NCBI GenBank assembly: GCA_016717335.1
Contig: JADKFS010000008.1
Span: 186,001 to 250,000, forward strand
DNA: 64,000 bases
From: Candidatus Ribeiella danica
GTDB taxonomy: Bacteria; Chloroflexota; Chloroflexia; Chloroflexales; Roseiflexaceae
Direction: 5' to 3'
The position numbers and the translations under genes are program-made. Position 1 is the stretch's first letter. Every line of letters begins with the position of its first letter. Under the pieces are notes generated by a model, which saw nothing but the letters and a program-made list of their open reading frames with translations, did no database searches and had not been told where the DNA came from. Positions 9,522-17,336 of this stretch are shown in pieces.

Positions 9522-11402
9522 TTGACCACAACACGACGTGAGTTTACCGTCTCAGGCGAGCACGTCTACGATCACCGCTCGCCGGTGCGCTGGATCGTGT
9601 CGCACGTGCTGCGCTACCCGCTGCTGCCGCTAGTCACCGTGCTCTCGGGCGTCGGCAGCACCGCGCTGTTCAGCTTCACGGCGGTGCTGATCGGGCAGGC
9701 GTTCGACCTGATCCTGACGCCGGGCGCCGACCGGGCGGCGCTGATCCGCATCGCCGGCGCGGTGCTCGCCGCGCGGCTCGGCCAGGGGCTGCTGAACCTG
9801 GCCTCCGCCTTCGCGATCGAGCTGCTGGCCCAGCGCACCGAGCGCGACTCGCGCGAGGAGCTGTACATCAGCCTGCTGGGCAAGAGCCAGACCTTCCACA
9901 ACCGCCAGCAGGTCGGCGACATCATGGCCCGCGCGACCAACGACGTCCAGATGCTCAACTTTATGATCAACCCGGGCATCCGGCTGATCTTCGGCTCGCT
10001 GCTGAGCATCGTGGTGCCGCTGATCGCGATCGGGCTCATCCGGCTCGACCTGCTGATCGTGCCGCTGCTGTTCATCGCCGCCTTCGGGCTGGCGCTGCGG
10101 CGCTACAACGACGAGCTGAACCCGGTGACCGGGGCGCTGCGCGGGCAGTTTGGCGCGATGAACGCCGGCCTGGCCGAGGCGATCAGCGGGATCGAGGTCG
10201 TCAAGGGCTACGCCCAGGAGCCGCGCGAGCGCCGGCGCTTCACCGCCAACGCCGGGCGCTACCGCGACCTGTTTGTCGAGCAGGGCCGCGTGCAGGCGCG
10301 CTACCTGCCGCTGCTGATGTTCGGCGTGGCGTTCGGGCTGTCGTTCGGCCACGCGCTGCTGCTGTTCACGCGCGGCGCGCTGACGGTCGGCCAGGTGGTC
10401 GCGTTCATGGGCCTGATGGGCGTCCTGCGCTTCCCGACCTTCATCTCGCTGTTCAGCTTCTCGCTGGTGCAGCTCGGCATCGCCGGGGCCGAGCGCATCC
10501 TGGAGCTCATCCGCGCCGAGACCGAGCTGGACGAGAACGCCGGCGGGGTGGCCCAGGCCATCCAGGGCGAGATCGTGTTTGAGAACGTGAGCTTCGGCTA
10601 CGAGCCAGGGACGAGGGACTTGGGGCCAGGGTCTTGGGAAGAGCAGGCCCCAAGCCCCAAGCCCCAAGCCCCAAGCCTGATCTTAAAGGACATCAGCTTC
10701 ACCGCGAAGTCGGGCGAGACGATCGCGATCGTCGGGCAGACCGGCTCGGGCAAGACCTCGCTGACGCGGCTGCTCAACCGGACCTACGACGCCAGCGGCG
10801 GGCGCGTGCTGATCGACGGCGTGGACGTGCGCGAGTGGAGCATGCAGTCGCTGCGCTCGCAGATCTCGACGATCGAGCAGGACATCTTCCTGTTCTCGCG
10901 CACGATCGCCGAGAACATCGCCTTCGGCGCCTCCGGCAGCGCGACGCGCGAGCAGATCGAGCGGGCCGCCAAGGAGGCCCAGGCCCACGAGTTCATCATA
11001 GGCTTCCCCGACGGCTACGACACGATGGTCGGCGAGCGCGGCGTGACGCTCTCGGGCGGCCAGCGCCAGCGCCTGGCGATCGCCCGCGCGTTCCTGACCA
11101 ACCCGCGCATCCTGGTCCTGGACGACTCGACCTCGGCGATCGACAGCGCCACCGAGGACCAGATCCAGCGCGCGATGCGCCGCATCCTGCAGGGCCGCAC
11201 CACGCTGCTGATCACCCACCGGATCTCGCAGATCCGCTGGGCCGACCGCATCCTGGTGATGCGCAGCGGCGAGCTGGTCGCCCAGGGCTCGCACGACGAG
11301 CTGATCGCCGGCAGCGAGTCCTACCGCAGGATCTTCGCGCGCTACGAGCGAGAAGATGTCAGTAGTCAGAGGTCAGTAGTCAGTACCAATGTCGCTCAAT
11401 GA
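9522..11402 (+). CDS. ABC exporter half-transporter, degenerate-site subunit
   Basis: A 626-residue type IV (MDR-like) exporter half: a six-helix transmembrane domain, then an ATPase domain with Walker A GQTGSGKT (405-412), signature LSGGQ (510-514) and H-loop LLITHR. Walker B reads ILVLDDSTSAID, so the catalytic Glu is an Asp (D535). That is the hallmark of the degenerate site in heterodimeric exporters (BmrC/TM287 type). The next gene supplies the partner. The start is TTG with GGGAG at 9511. A 25-residue low-complexity insertion (about 361-385) encoded by a palindromic repeat sits just before Walker A, and the C-terminal tail is also repeat-encoded (GTCAGTAGTCAG). Confidence 0.9.
   Translation: MTTTRREFTVSGEHVYDHRSPVRWIVSHVLRYPLLPLVTVLSGVGSTALFSFTAVLIGQAFDLILTPGADRAALIRIAGAVLAARLGQGLLNLASAFAIELLAQRTERDSREELYISLLGKSQTFHNRQQVGDIMARATNDVQMLNFMINPGIRLIFGSLLSIVVPLIAIGLIRLDLLIVPLLFIAAFGLALRRYNDELNPVTGALRGQFGAMNAGLAEAISGIEVVKGYAQEPRERRRFTANAGRYRDLFVEQGRVQARYLPLLMFGVAFGLSFGHALLLFTRGALTVGQVVAFMGLMGVLRFPTFISLFSFSLVQLGIAGAERILELIRAETELDENAGGVAQAIQGEIVFENVSFGYEPGTRDLGPGSWEEQAPSPKPQAPSLILKDISFTAKSGETIAIVGQTGSGKTSLTRLLNRTYDASGGRVLIDGVDVREWSMQSLRSQISTIEQDIFLFSRTIAENIAFGASGSATREQIERAAKEAQAHEFIIGFPDGYDTMVGERGVTLSGGQRQRLAIARAFLTNPRILVLDDSTSAIDSATEDQIQRAMRRILQGRTTLLITHRISQIRWADRILVMRSGELVAQGSHDELIAGSESYRRIFARYEREDVSSQRSVVSTNVAQ
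10603..10677. repeat. In-frame palindromic insertion in ABC subunit 1
   Basis: Arms of GGGACTTGGGGCCAGGG type and tandem CCCCAAG units form a hairpin of about 75 bp. It encodes RDLGPGSWEEQAPSPKPQAP between FGYEPG and the LILKDISF strand, where exporters normally have only a few residues. Confidence 0.75.
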
Positions 11403-11553
11403 AACAACCTGCGCAGCCGGCGTTTTTGACCTCACCCGGCGCCCCCGCCCCCTCCCCGCGGCGCGGGGAGGGGGCGGGGTGAGGGGAACCAATCGCGTAC
11501 GTCCTGTCAATGAGAAACGCCGGTACTGACTACCGGCTACTGACTACCGACTA
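11360..11553. repeat. Nested hairpins between the two ABC genes
   Basis: Outer arms are tandem GTCAGTA words (11360-11387) against GACTACC/TACTGAC words (11513-11553). They enclose a CCTCACCC...GGGTGAGG hairpin (11430-11484) with a long G/C stem. The left arm encodes the C-terminus of subunit 1, and the right arm ends 3 bp before the GGAGG of subunit 2. Confidence 0.75.
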
Positions 11554-11564
11554 CTGGAGGATGC

Positions 11565-13448
11565 ATGGGCTTCATCTTCGACGGCCTGGACGCCGAGGCC
11601 TACGACCGCAGCTACGACGACCGCGAGCTGATCCGGCGGATCGCCAGCTACTTCCGCCCGCACGTCCGCACCATGGCCACCGTCGCCGGCATGGTCGTGC
11701 TGGCCTCGCTGTCCGAGACGATCATCCCGATCGCGGTGTCGCGCGGGATCGACGCGCTGGCCGGCAACCCCGCCGCGCAGCTGCTGCTCGGGCTGGCCGG
11801 CGGCGTGACGGTGCTCGGCTCGCTGAGCTGGCTGTTCAACTACATCCGCCAGATGTTCTCGGCGCGCGCGGTCGGCGACGTGGTGCTCAAGCTGCGCGAG
11901 GACGCCTTCGCCTCGGTCATGCAGCGCGACCTCTCGTTCTACGACCAGTTCGCCTCGGGCAAGATCGTCAGCCGCGTGACCTCGGACACGCAGGACTTCG
12001 CGACCGTCGTGACGCTGACGATCGACCTGGTCAGCCAGCTGCTGCTGGTGATCATCATCGCGGGCGTGCTGCTGGCGATCAACGCCGAGCTCGCGCTGAT
12101 CACGATGGCGATCGCGCCGGTGGTGTTCGTGGCAGCGCTGAGCTTCCGGCGGCTGGCGCGCTGGACCACCCAGCGCGCCCAGCGCGCGATCGCGCGGGTG
12201 AACGCCAGCATCCAGGAGACGATCAGCGGCATCGCGGTGGCCAAGGGCTTCCGGCAGGAGGCCGCGATCTTCGCCGACTTCCGCGCGACCAACGGGCAGG
12301 CCTACGCCGTCCGGCTGCGGCAGGGGCTGGTGTTCAACACGGTCTTCCCGGCGCTCGACATCATCGGCGGGCTGGGCATCGCCGCGGTGGTCTACTTCGG
12401 CGGCCTGCGCGCGATCGACGGCGCGGTCTCGACCGGCGACTGGTACCTGTTCGTGCAGAGCCTGGCGATCTTCATCTTCCCGCTCACCAGCGTGGCCTCG
12501 TTCTGGAGCCAGTTCCAGCAGGGGCTCTCGGCCAGCGAGCGGGTGTTCGCGCTGATCGACGCCGAGCCGCGCGTCATCCAGACCGCCGACGAGCCGGTCG
12601 CGCACCTGCAGGGGCGGATCACGTTCGAGCACGTGCAGTTCAGCTACGACGATGGGGCTAGGGACTTGGGGCTAGAGGCTAGGGACGATGGCGCTGACCC
12701 AAGCCCCAAGCCCCAGGCCCCAGGCAACTGGGTGCTGCCGGACTTCTCGCTCGAGATCCCGGCCGGCCAGACGGTCGCGGTGGTCGGGCACACCGGCGCG
12801 GGCAAGTCGAGCCTGGCCCGGCTGATCATGCGCTTCTACGAGTTCCAGGGCGGCCGGCTGCTGATCGACGGCCGCGACATCCGCACGCTCGACCTGGCGC
12901 AGTACCGCGGCCAGCTCGGCCTGGTGCCGCAGGTGCCGTTCCTGTTCTCGGGCACGGTGCTGGAGAACATCCGCTACGGCCGGCCGGCGGCCTCCGACGA
13001 CGAGGTGGCCCTGGCGGCGCTCAAGCTCGGCGGCGGCGAGTGGGTCGACGACCTGCCCGAGGGGCTGCACACCAACGTCGGCGAGCGCGGCGCGCGGCTC
13101 TCGCTCGGCCAGCGCCAGCTGGTGGCGCTGGCGCGCGTGCTGCTGCAGGACCCGTCGATCGTCATCCTCGACGAGGCGACCGCCAGCATCGACCCGTTCA
13201 CCGAGGCGCAGATCCAGGAGGGCCTGGACGTGGTGATGAGCCAGCGCACCAGTATCGTGATCGCCCACCGGCTCTCGACCGTGCGCCACGCCGACCGGAT
13301 CATCGTGATGCGCGCCGGCCGGATCATCGAGGAGGGCAACCACCAGTCGCTGCTGAAGCAGGGCGGCCACTACGCCGAGCTGTACAACACCTACTTCCGC
13401 CACCAGTCGCTCGAGTACATCGAGCAGGTCGGCGCGTTCGGCAGGTAG
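11565..13448 (+). CDS. ABC exporter half-transporter, canonical-site subunit
   Basis: A 627-residue exporter half with six transmembrane helices and an ATPase domain: Walker A GHTGAGKS (408-415), Walker B VILDEATASID with the catalytic Glu at 537, and H-loop IVIAHR. Its signature reads LSLGQ rather than LSGGQ (512-516). The signature of one subunit works with the Walker motifs of the other, so LSLGQ would belong to the same degenerate site as D535 of the partner, while this subunit's Walker motifs pair with a good LSGGQ. The start has GGAGG at 11556. A repeat-encoded insertion (about residues 363-388) occupies the same place as in subunit 1. Probable multidrug or lipid exporter; substrate unknown. 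Confidence 0.9.
   Translation: MGFIFDGLDAEAYDRSYDDRELIRRIASYFRPHVRTMATVAGMVVLASLSETIIPIAVSRGIDALAGNPAAQLLLGLAGGVTVLGSLSWLFNYIRQMFSARAVGDVVLKLREDAFASVMQRDLSFYDQFASGKIVSRVTSDTQDFATVVTLTIDLVSQLLLVIIIAGVLLAINAELALITMAIAPVVFVAALSFRRLARWTTQRAQRAIARVNASIQETISGIAVAKGFRQEAAIFADFRATNGQAYAVRLRQGLVFNTVFPALDIIGGLGIAAVVYFGGLRAIDGAVSTGDWYLFVQSLAIFIFPLTSVASFWSQFQQGLSASERVFALIDAEPRVIQTADEPVAHLQGRITFEHVQFSYDDGARDLGLEARDDGADPSPKPQAPGNWVLPDFSLEIPAGQTVAVVGHTGAGKSSLARLIMRFYEFQGGRLLIDGRDIRTLDLAQYRGQLGLVPQVPFLFSGTVLENIRYGRPAASDDEVALAALKLGGGEWVDDLPEGLHTNVGERGARLSLGQRQLVALARVLLQDPSIVILDEATASIDPFTEAQIQEGLDVVMSQRTSIVIAHRLSTVRHADRIIVMRAGRIIEEGNHQSLLKQGGHYAELYNTYFRHQSLEYIEQVGAFGR
12653..12727. repeat. In-frame palindromic insertion in ABC subunit 2
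   Basis: Arms of GGGGCTAGGGACTTGGGG and CCCAAGCCCCAAGCCCC give a hairpin of about 75 bp. It is in frame and encodes RDLGLEARDDGADPSPKPQA between FSYDDG and WVLPDFSLEI, the same loop as in subunit 1. Confidence 0.75.
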
Positions 13449-13460
13449 CGCGCCTGGCGG

Positions 13461-13469
13461 TGCTATAAT
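13461..13469 (+). promoter_or_regulatory. Extended -10 promoter giving a leaderless transcript
   Basis: TG-C-TATAAT ends 7 bp before the ATG at 13477. Transcription should begin at or next to the A of the start codon, and there is no Shine-Dalgarno sequence in between. Confidence 0.6.
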
Positions 13470-13476
13470 AGCCGGC

Positions 13477-14295
13477 ATGACCGAAGACGACGCCATTCAG
13501 CAGAACCTGGCCGCGCCCGTCACGATCGACTCGCTGGCGGGCGACCTGGCCGCGCTGGGGCTGCAGCCCGGCATGACCGTGCTGGTCCACTCCTCGCTGA
13601 GCCGGCTCGGCTGGGTCTGCGGCGGGCCGGTCGCCGCGATCCTGGCGCTCGAGCGGCTGCTCGGGCCCGAGGGCACGCTGGTGATGCCGACCCACAGCTC
13701 GGGCCTGTCCGACCCGGCAATCTGGCAGCACCCGCCGGTGCCCGAGCCCTGGTGGGAGACCATCCGCCAGACCATGCCGGCCTACGACCCCGACCTGACG
13801 CCGACGCGCCAGATGGGCGCCATCCCCGAGACATTCCGCAAGCAGCCGGGCGTGCGCCGCAGCGCGCACCCGCACGAATCGTTCGCCGCCTGGGGCCGGC
13901 ACGCCGAGGGCGTCACCGCAAACCACAGCCTCGCGCACGGCCTGGGCGAGCACTCGCCGCTGGCGCGGATCTACGACCTGGACGGCTGGGTGCTGCTGCT
14001 GGGCGTCGGCCACGGCAACAACACCTCGCTGCACCTGGCCGAGTACCGCGCCAGCTTCGCCGGCAAGCAGCCCGAGATCCGCCACGCGCCGGTGCTGGTG
14101 GGCGGGCGGCGCCAGTGGGCCGCGTTCGACGATATCACGATCGACGCCTCGGACTTCGAGCAGATCGGCGCGGACTTCGCCGGCGAGACCGGCCTGGAGC
14201 GGCGCGCTGCCGCCGGCGCCGCCACGGCGCTGCTCATGCCCCAGCGCGCCCTGGTCGACTACGCCGTCACGTGGATGGAGAAGAACCGGGGGTGA
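13477..14295 (+). CDS. AAC(3)-type aminoglycoside N-acetyltransferase family protein
   Basis: A 272-residue antibiotic acetyltransferase of the AAC(3)/YokD fold. The N-terminal HSSLSRLGW (38-46), TLVMPTHSS, and the late GVGHGNNTSLHLAE (176-189) with H179, N182 and H186 are family hallmarks. Known members acetylate the 3-amino group of 2-deoxystreptamine aminoglycosides using acetyl-CoA, though many chromosomal members have no proven drug target. The extended -10 box 7 bp upstream, with no Shine-Dalgarno, suggests leaderless translation. It is separated by 28 bp from the ABC exporter and could also be read from that operon. Confidence 0.85.
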   Translation: MTEDDAIQQNLAAPVTIDSLAGDLAALGLQPGMTVLVHSSLSRLGWVCGGPVAAILALERLLGPEGTLVMPTHSSGLSDPAIWQHPPVPEPWWETIRQTMPAYDPDLTPTRQMGAIPETFRKQPGVRRSAHPHESFAAWGRHAEGVTANHSLAHGLGEHSPLARIYDLDGWVLLLGVGHGNNTSLHLAEYRASFAGKQPEIRHAPVLVGGRRQWAAFDDITIDASDFEQIGADFAGETGLERRAAAGAATALLMPQRALVDYAVTWMEKNRG

Positions 14296-14365
14296 TTGCA
14301 TCCCCTGGCCCACCCTCCTCTTTCAAGTCAGATATTTTGGTTATGGCGCGGTGATACACCGGATG

Positions 14366-14491
14366 ACCTCACCCCCTGCAAGGGCAGGGTAAACACTGGC
14401 TGGTGCGGTGGTTTCGGCTCCGCCGAAACCACCGCACCAGCCACGAATCCCCTCTCCCGTGGCGATGGGAGAGGGGGCAAGGGGTGAGGGC
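14366..14491. repeat. Three-hairpin composite repeat
   Basis: CCTCACCCCCTGC...and GGGTGAGG form the outer arms. Inside is a perfect 22-bp stem (14397-14418 with 14422-14443) with a 3-nt TCC loop, followed by CCCCTCTCCC/GGGAGAGGGG. Same design as at 29725, 31494, 49934 and 55381. It fills most of the gap before the LLM gene. Confidence 0.8.
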
Positions 14492-14576
14492 CAACAGACG
14501 GCAACGCATCGTCCATCGTCACTCGAATCAGATCGAACATAGGACAGCCTGCGCTACGCTGAAAGAGAGACAACGC

Positions 14577-15608
14577 ATGCGACTCGGGCTTATGCTCGGC
14601 TACTCCGGCGCCACGATCAGCCTGCCGATCGACATGATCAAAGCCGCCGACCGGATGGGCGTCTACGCCGTCTGGACGGCCGAGGCGTATGGGTCGGACT
14701 GCGTCACGCCGCTGGCGTGGATCGGCGCGCAGACCGAGCAGATCCGCCTCGGCACCGCGATCATGCAGATCCCGGCCCGCACGCCGGCGACCACCGCGAT
14801 GACGGCGGCCACGCTCGACCAGCTGTCGGGCGGCCGCTTCCTGCTGGGCCTGGGCGCCTCGGGGCCGCAGGTCGTCGAGGGCTGGCACGGCCAGCCCTAC
14901 GGCAAGCCGCTCGGGCGGACGCGCGAGTACATCGCGATCGTGCGGGCGATCTTCCAGCGCGAGCGCCCGCTGGTCCACGACGGCACCTACTACCAGGTGC
15001 CCTACCGCGGCGCCGACGCGACCGGCCTGGGCAAGCCGCTCAAGAGCATCCTGCACGGCCGGCCCGACATCCCGATCTACCTGGCGGCGATCGGCCCGAA
15101 GAACGTCGAGCTGGCCGCCGAGATCGCCGACGGCTGGCTGCCGGTGTTCTTCTCGCCGCGCCACTACGACGAGATCTTCCGGCCGCACGTCGAGGCCGGC
15201 TTCGCCAGGGCGGGCGGCGGCAAGGGCATCGCCCAGTTCGACATCGCCCCGACCGTGCCGGTGGCGGTCGGGCCGGACGTGGACGCCTGCCGGCGGCTGG
15301 TCAAGCCCTTCCTGGCGCTGTACGTCGGCGGGATGGGCGCGGCCGGCGCGAACTTCTACCACGACCTGGCCTGCCGCTACGGCTACGCCGAGGCCGCCGA
15401 CGCGGTGCAGTCGCTCTACCTGAGCGGCAAGAAGGAGCAGGCGATCGCCGCCATCCCCGACGCGCTGGTGGACGACATCGCGCTGTGCGGGCCGCGCGAG
15501 CGCATCGCCGAGCGGCTGCAGCTCTGGCGCGCCAGCCCGATCACGACGCTCAACATCGCGCCCTACACGCCCGACAGCGTGCAGGTGATGGCTGAGCTGG
15601 CGCGCTAG
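14577..15608 (+). CDS. LLM-class F420-dependent oxidoreductase
   Basis: A 343-residue luciferase-like TIM-barrel flavin/F420 oxidoreductase. The MRLGLMLGYSG start strand, the AYGSDCVTPLAWIGAQT segment, IRLGTAIMQIPARTP and LLGLGASGPQVVEGWHG are typical of the F420-dependent LLM group found in Actinobacteria and Chloroflexia. The substrate is unknown. The ATG at 14577 follows GAAAGAGAG. An in-frame upstream extension reaches into the hairpin repeat and is rejected. The gene stands alone between two repeat regions. Confidence 0.85.
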   Translation: MRLGLMLGYSGATISLPIDMIKAADRMGVYAVWTAEAYGSDCVTPLAWIGAQTEQIRLGTAIMQIPARTPATTAMTAATLDQLSGGRFLLGLGASGPQVVEGWHGQPYGKPLGRTREYIAIVRAIFQRERPLVHDGTYYQVPYRGADATGLGKPLKSILHGRPDIPIYLAAIGPKNVELAAEIADGWLPVFFSPRHYDEIFRPHVEAGFARAGGGKGIAQFDIAPTVPVAVGPDVDACRRLVKPFLALYVGGMGAAGANFYHDLACRYGYAEAADAVQSLYLSGKKEQAIAAIPDALVDDIALCGPRERIAERLQLWRASPITTLNIAPYTPDSVQVMAELAR

Positions 15609-15624
15609 CTGCATATCCCGCTAT

Positions 15625-16312
15625 CCGCTGCGGGGGGCTGCGCGCCCCCGTGCCCCCGGGCGGGGTGGCGAGATGCACCCAAGCGTTGTTCGGGGCTGCG
15701 CGCCCCGTGCCCCCGCGGGTGGGGGTGGGCCGCCACCCCCGCCGCCCCCCTCCCGGGGCTTGCGCCCCTGGACCCCAAAAAGAGCGCCGTCTCGTCTTCA
15801 GCGCTTGGCGCGCATGCCTGGCTGAATTCAGGCGCGCATGGCGCGCATACCGCTGTCGGGGGCTGCGCGCCCCCCGTGCCCCCGCGGGCGGGGGTGGGCC
15901 GCCACCCCCACCGCCCCCCTCCCGGGGCGTGCGCCCCTGGACCCCAAAATAATCCTGTCTTGTCGCTTGTCCGGGGGGCTGCGCGCCCCCCGTGCCCCCG
16001 CGGGCGGGGGTGGGCCGCCACCCCCGCCACCCCCCGGCCGGGGCTTGCGCCCCTGGACCCCAAAATCAGCCCGTCTCGGTTGCGATGCTTGGCGCGCATG
16101 CCCGGCGGAATCCAGACGCGGCGGGGCGGAACTCGTCCGGTAGAAATGGTGCTGGGCATCCACCACGCTGCTTGCATCTGGTTCGGGATGATTTGCCGGA
16201 GGGGGGCCGGGGGCGCAGCGCCCCGGAAGAATCTGTCGCCGCCGTCGGCCTGAAGCCGGGGCCGGGGGCGCAGGACCCGAGGCGGGGGGCCGGGGGCGCA
16301 GCACCCGACAAA
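15625..16312. repeat. Composite repeat element R4
   Basis: Same orientation as R1. Three copies of the palindrome GGGTGGGCCGCCACCC with TTGCGCCCCTGGACCCC are separated by variable core segments (GCTTGGCGCGCATGCC, TGCCCGGCGGAATCCAG). It ends with TTTGCCGGAGG and several GGGGGCGCAGCGCCCC palindromes. Nothing else is seen in this gap. Confidence 0.85.
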
Positions 16313-16409
16313 CACCGCGTAGCGCCCCTGACTTGTCAGAACTGCCGTTTCGTGCTACGTTACTGGCGTTCCCGCGACTCTCTCCCAACAACGCAGCGAG
16401 GGCTCTTCG

Positions 16410-17336
16410 ATGGACGGCGACAGCGCGACCGAGAAGCTTACGCTGGGCCTGCAGCGCCTGGCGAAGGCTGGCGACGACGCGGATCTGCTGGGGCTGGCGC
16501 TCCAGAGCATCCACGGCGCGCTGGAGGATCACTTTCGCGCAAAGCTCGCCGCCGACCAGCACCTCCCGCCCGACCAGCGTGCGGCTGTGCTCGACCCCAA
16601 GAAGGTGCAGTGGAAGGATCTGCTCGACGCGATGCAGCTCTACTGCGACCTGAGCCAGCCGGACCGCGAGCTGATCTGGCGCACCAACGGTATGCGCGTG
16701 CGGGTCGCGCACGGCGGGCGCTACGGCGGCACTCGCGCCGAGCTGGAGCGCTACGCCGCGCTGGTGCAGTCGCTCTGCGGCTACACGGCTCCCGCGAAGC
16801 CGGCCCGCGCCCCGCGCCAGCCGGCCACCCCCGATCCGACAGGCAGGCGGCCGGCCCGCCCGCCCGCCGCCCCCGACGCGCCCAACATTCCGCGGGCTGT
16901 TCGCCAGCGGCCCGCGCCGGCGGCCGCGGCCCGCTCGCGGATGGGCTGGCTGGCGGTGATGCTCGCGCTGGCGCTGCTGGTCGGGCTGGCGGGCTTCGTC
17001 GTGCTGCGCAGCGCCGCCCAGTCGCGCGCCCAGCGCGCCGAGGCGCAGGCCGAGCCGACCGCGGACGCCACGCCCGACCCGGCCGGCGCGCTCGCGCAGC
17101 CGAGCGACGCGACGGCCGCTCCCCCGCGCTCGGCCGTCGTCGCCGCGTCGGAGGGGCTCAACCTGCGCCGGGACCACGCCCTCTCGGCCGGGCTGATCGC
17201 CACGCTGAGCGACGGCGCGACTGTCACGGTGGTCGGCGGCCCGGTCCAGGCCGGCGGCTTCACCTGGTGGAATGTCGAGTTCAACGGCCAGCGCGGCTGG
17301 TGCGTCGGGGATTTCCTGAGGTTCGACAGCCGATGA
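16410..17336 (+). CDS. Membrane-anchored SH3 domain protein
   Basis: The protein has 308 residues. A helical N-terminal domain (about 5-125) has no motif I recognise. A Pro/Ala-rich linker (127-172) leads to a single transmembrane segment (178-199), then a low-complexity stalk with repeated Ala/Thr/Pro, and a C-terminal bacterial SH3 domain (about 240-305: EGLNLRRDHALSAGLIATL...WWNVEFNGQRGWCVGDFL). SH3b domains of this kind bind cell-wall peptides. The topology puts SH3 outside and the helical domain inside. The start follows GCGAGGG. The stop overlaps the ATG of the MutS-like gene (ATGA), so the two are co-translated. Confidence 0.75.
   Translation: MDGDSATEKLTLGLQRLAKAGDDADLLGLALQSIHGALEDHFRAKLAADQHLPPDQRAAVLDPKKVQWKDLLDAMQLYCDLSQPDRELIWRTNGMRVRVAHGGRYGGTRAELERYAALVQSLCGYTAPAKPARAPRQPATPDPTGRRPARPPAAPDAPNIPRAVRQRPAPAAAARSRMGWLAVMLALALLVGLAGFVVLRSAAQSRAQRAEAQAEPTADATPDPAGALAQPSDATAAPPRSAVVAASEGLNLRRDHALSAGLIATLSDGATVTVVGGPVQAGGFTWWNVEFNGQRGWCVGDFLRFDSR

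Noticed and set aside
15992..17332. N-terminal extension of the MutS-like protein
   Set aside because: It reads through repeat R4 and the SH3 gene in another frame; the ATG overlapping the SH3 stop is the plausible start.
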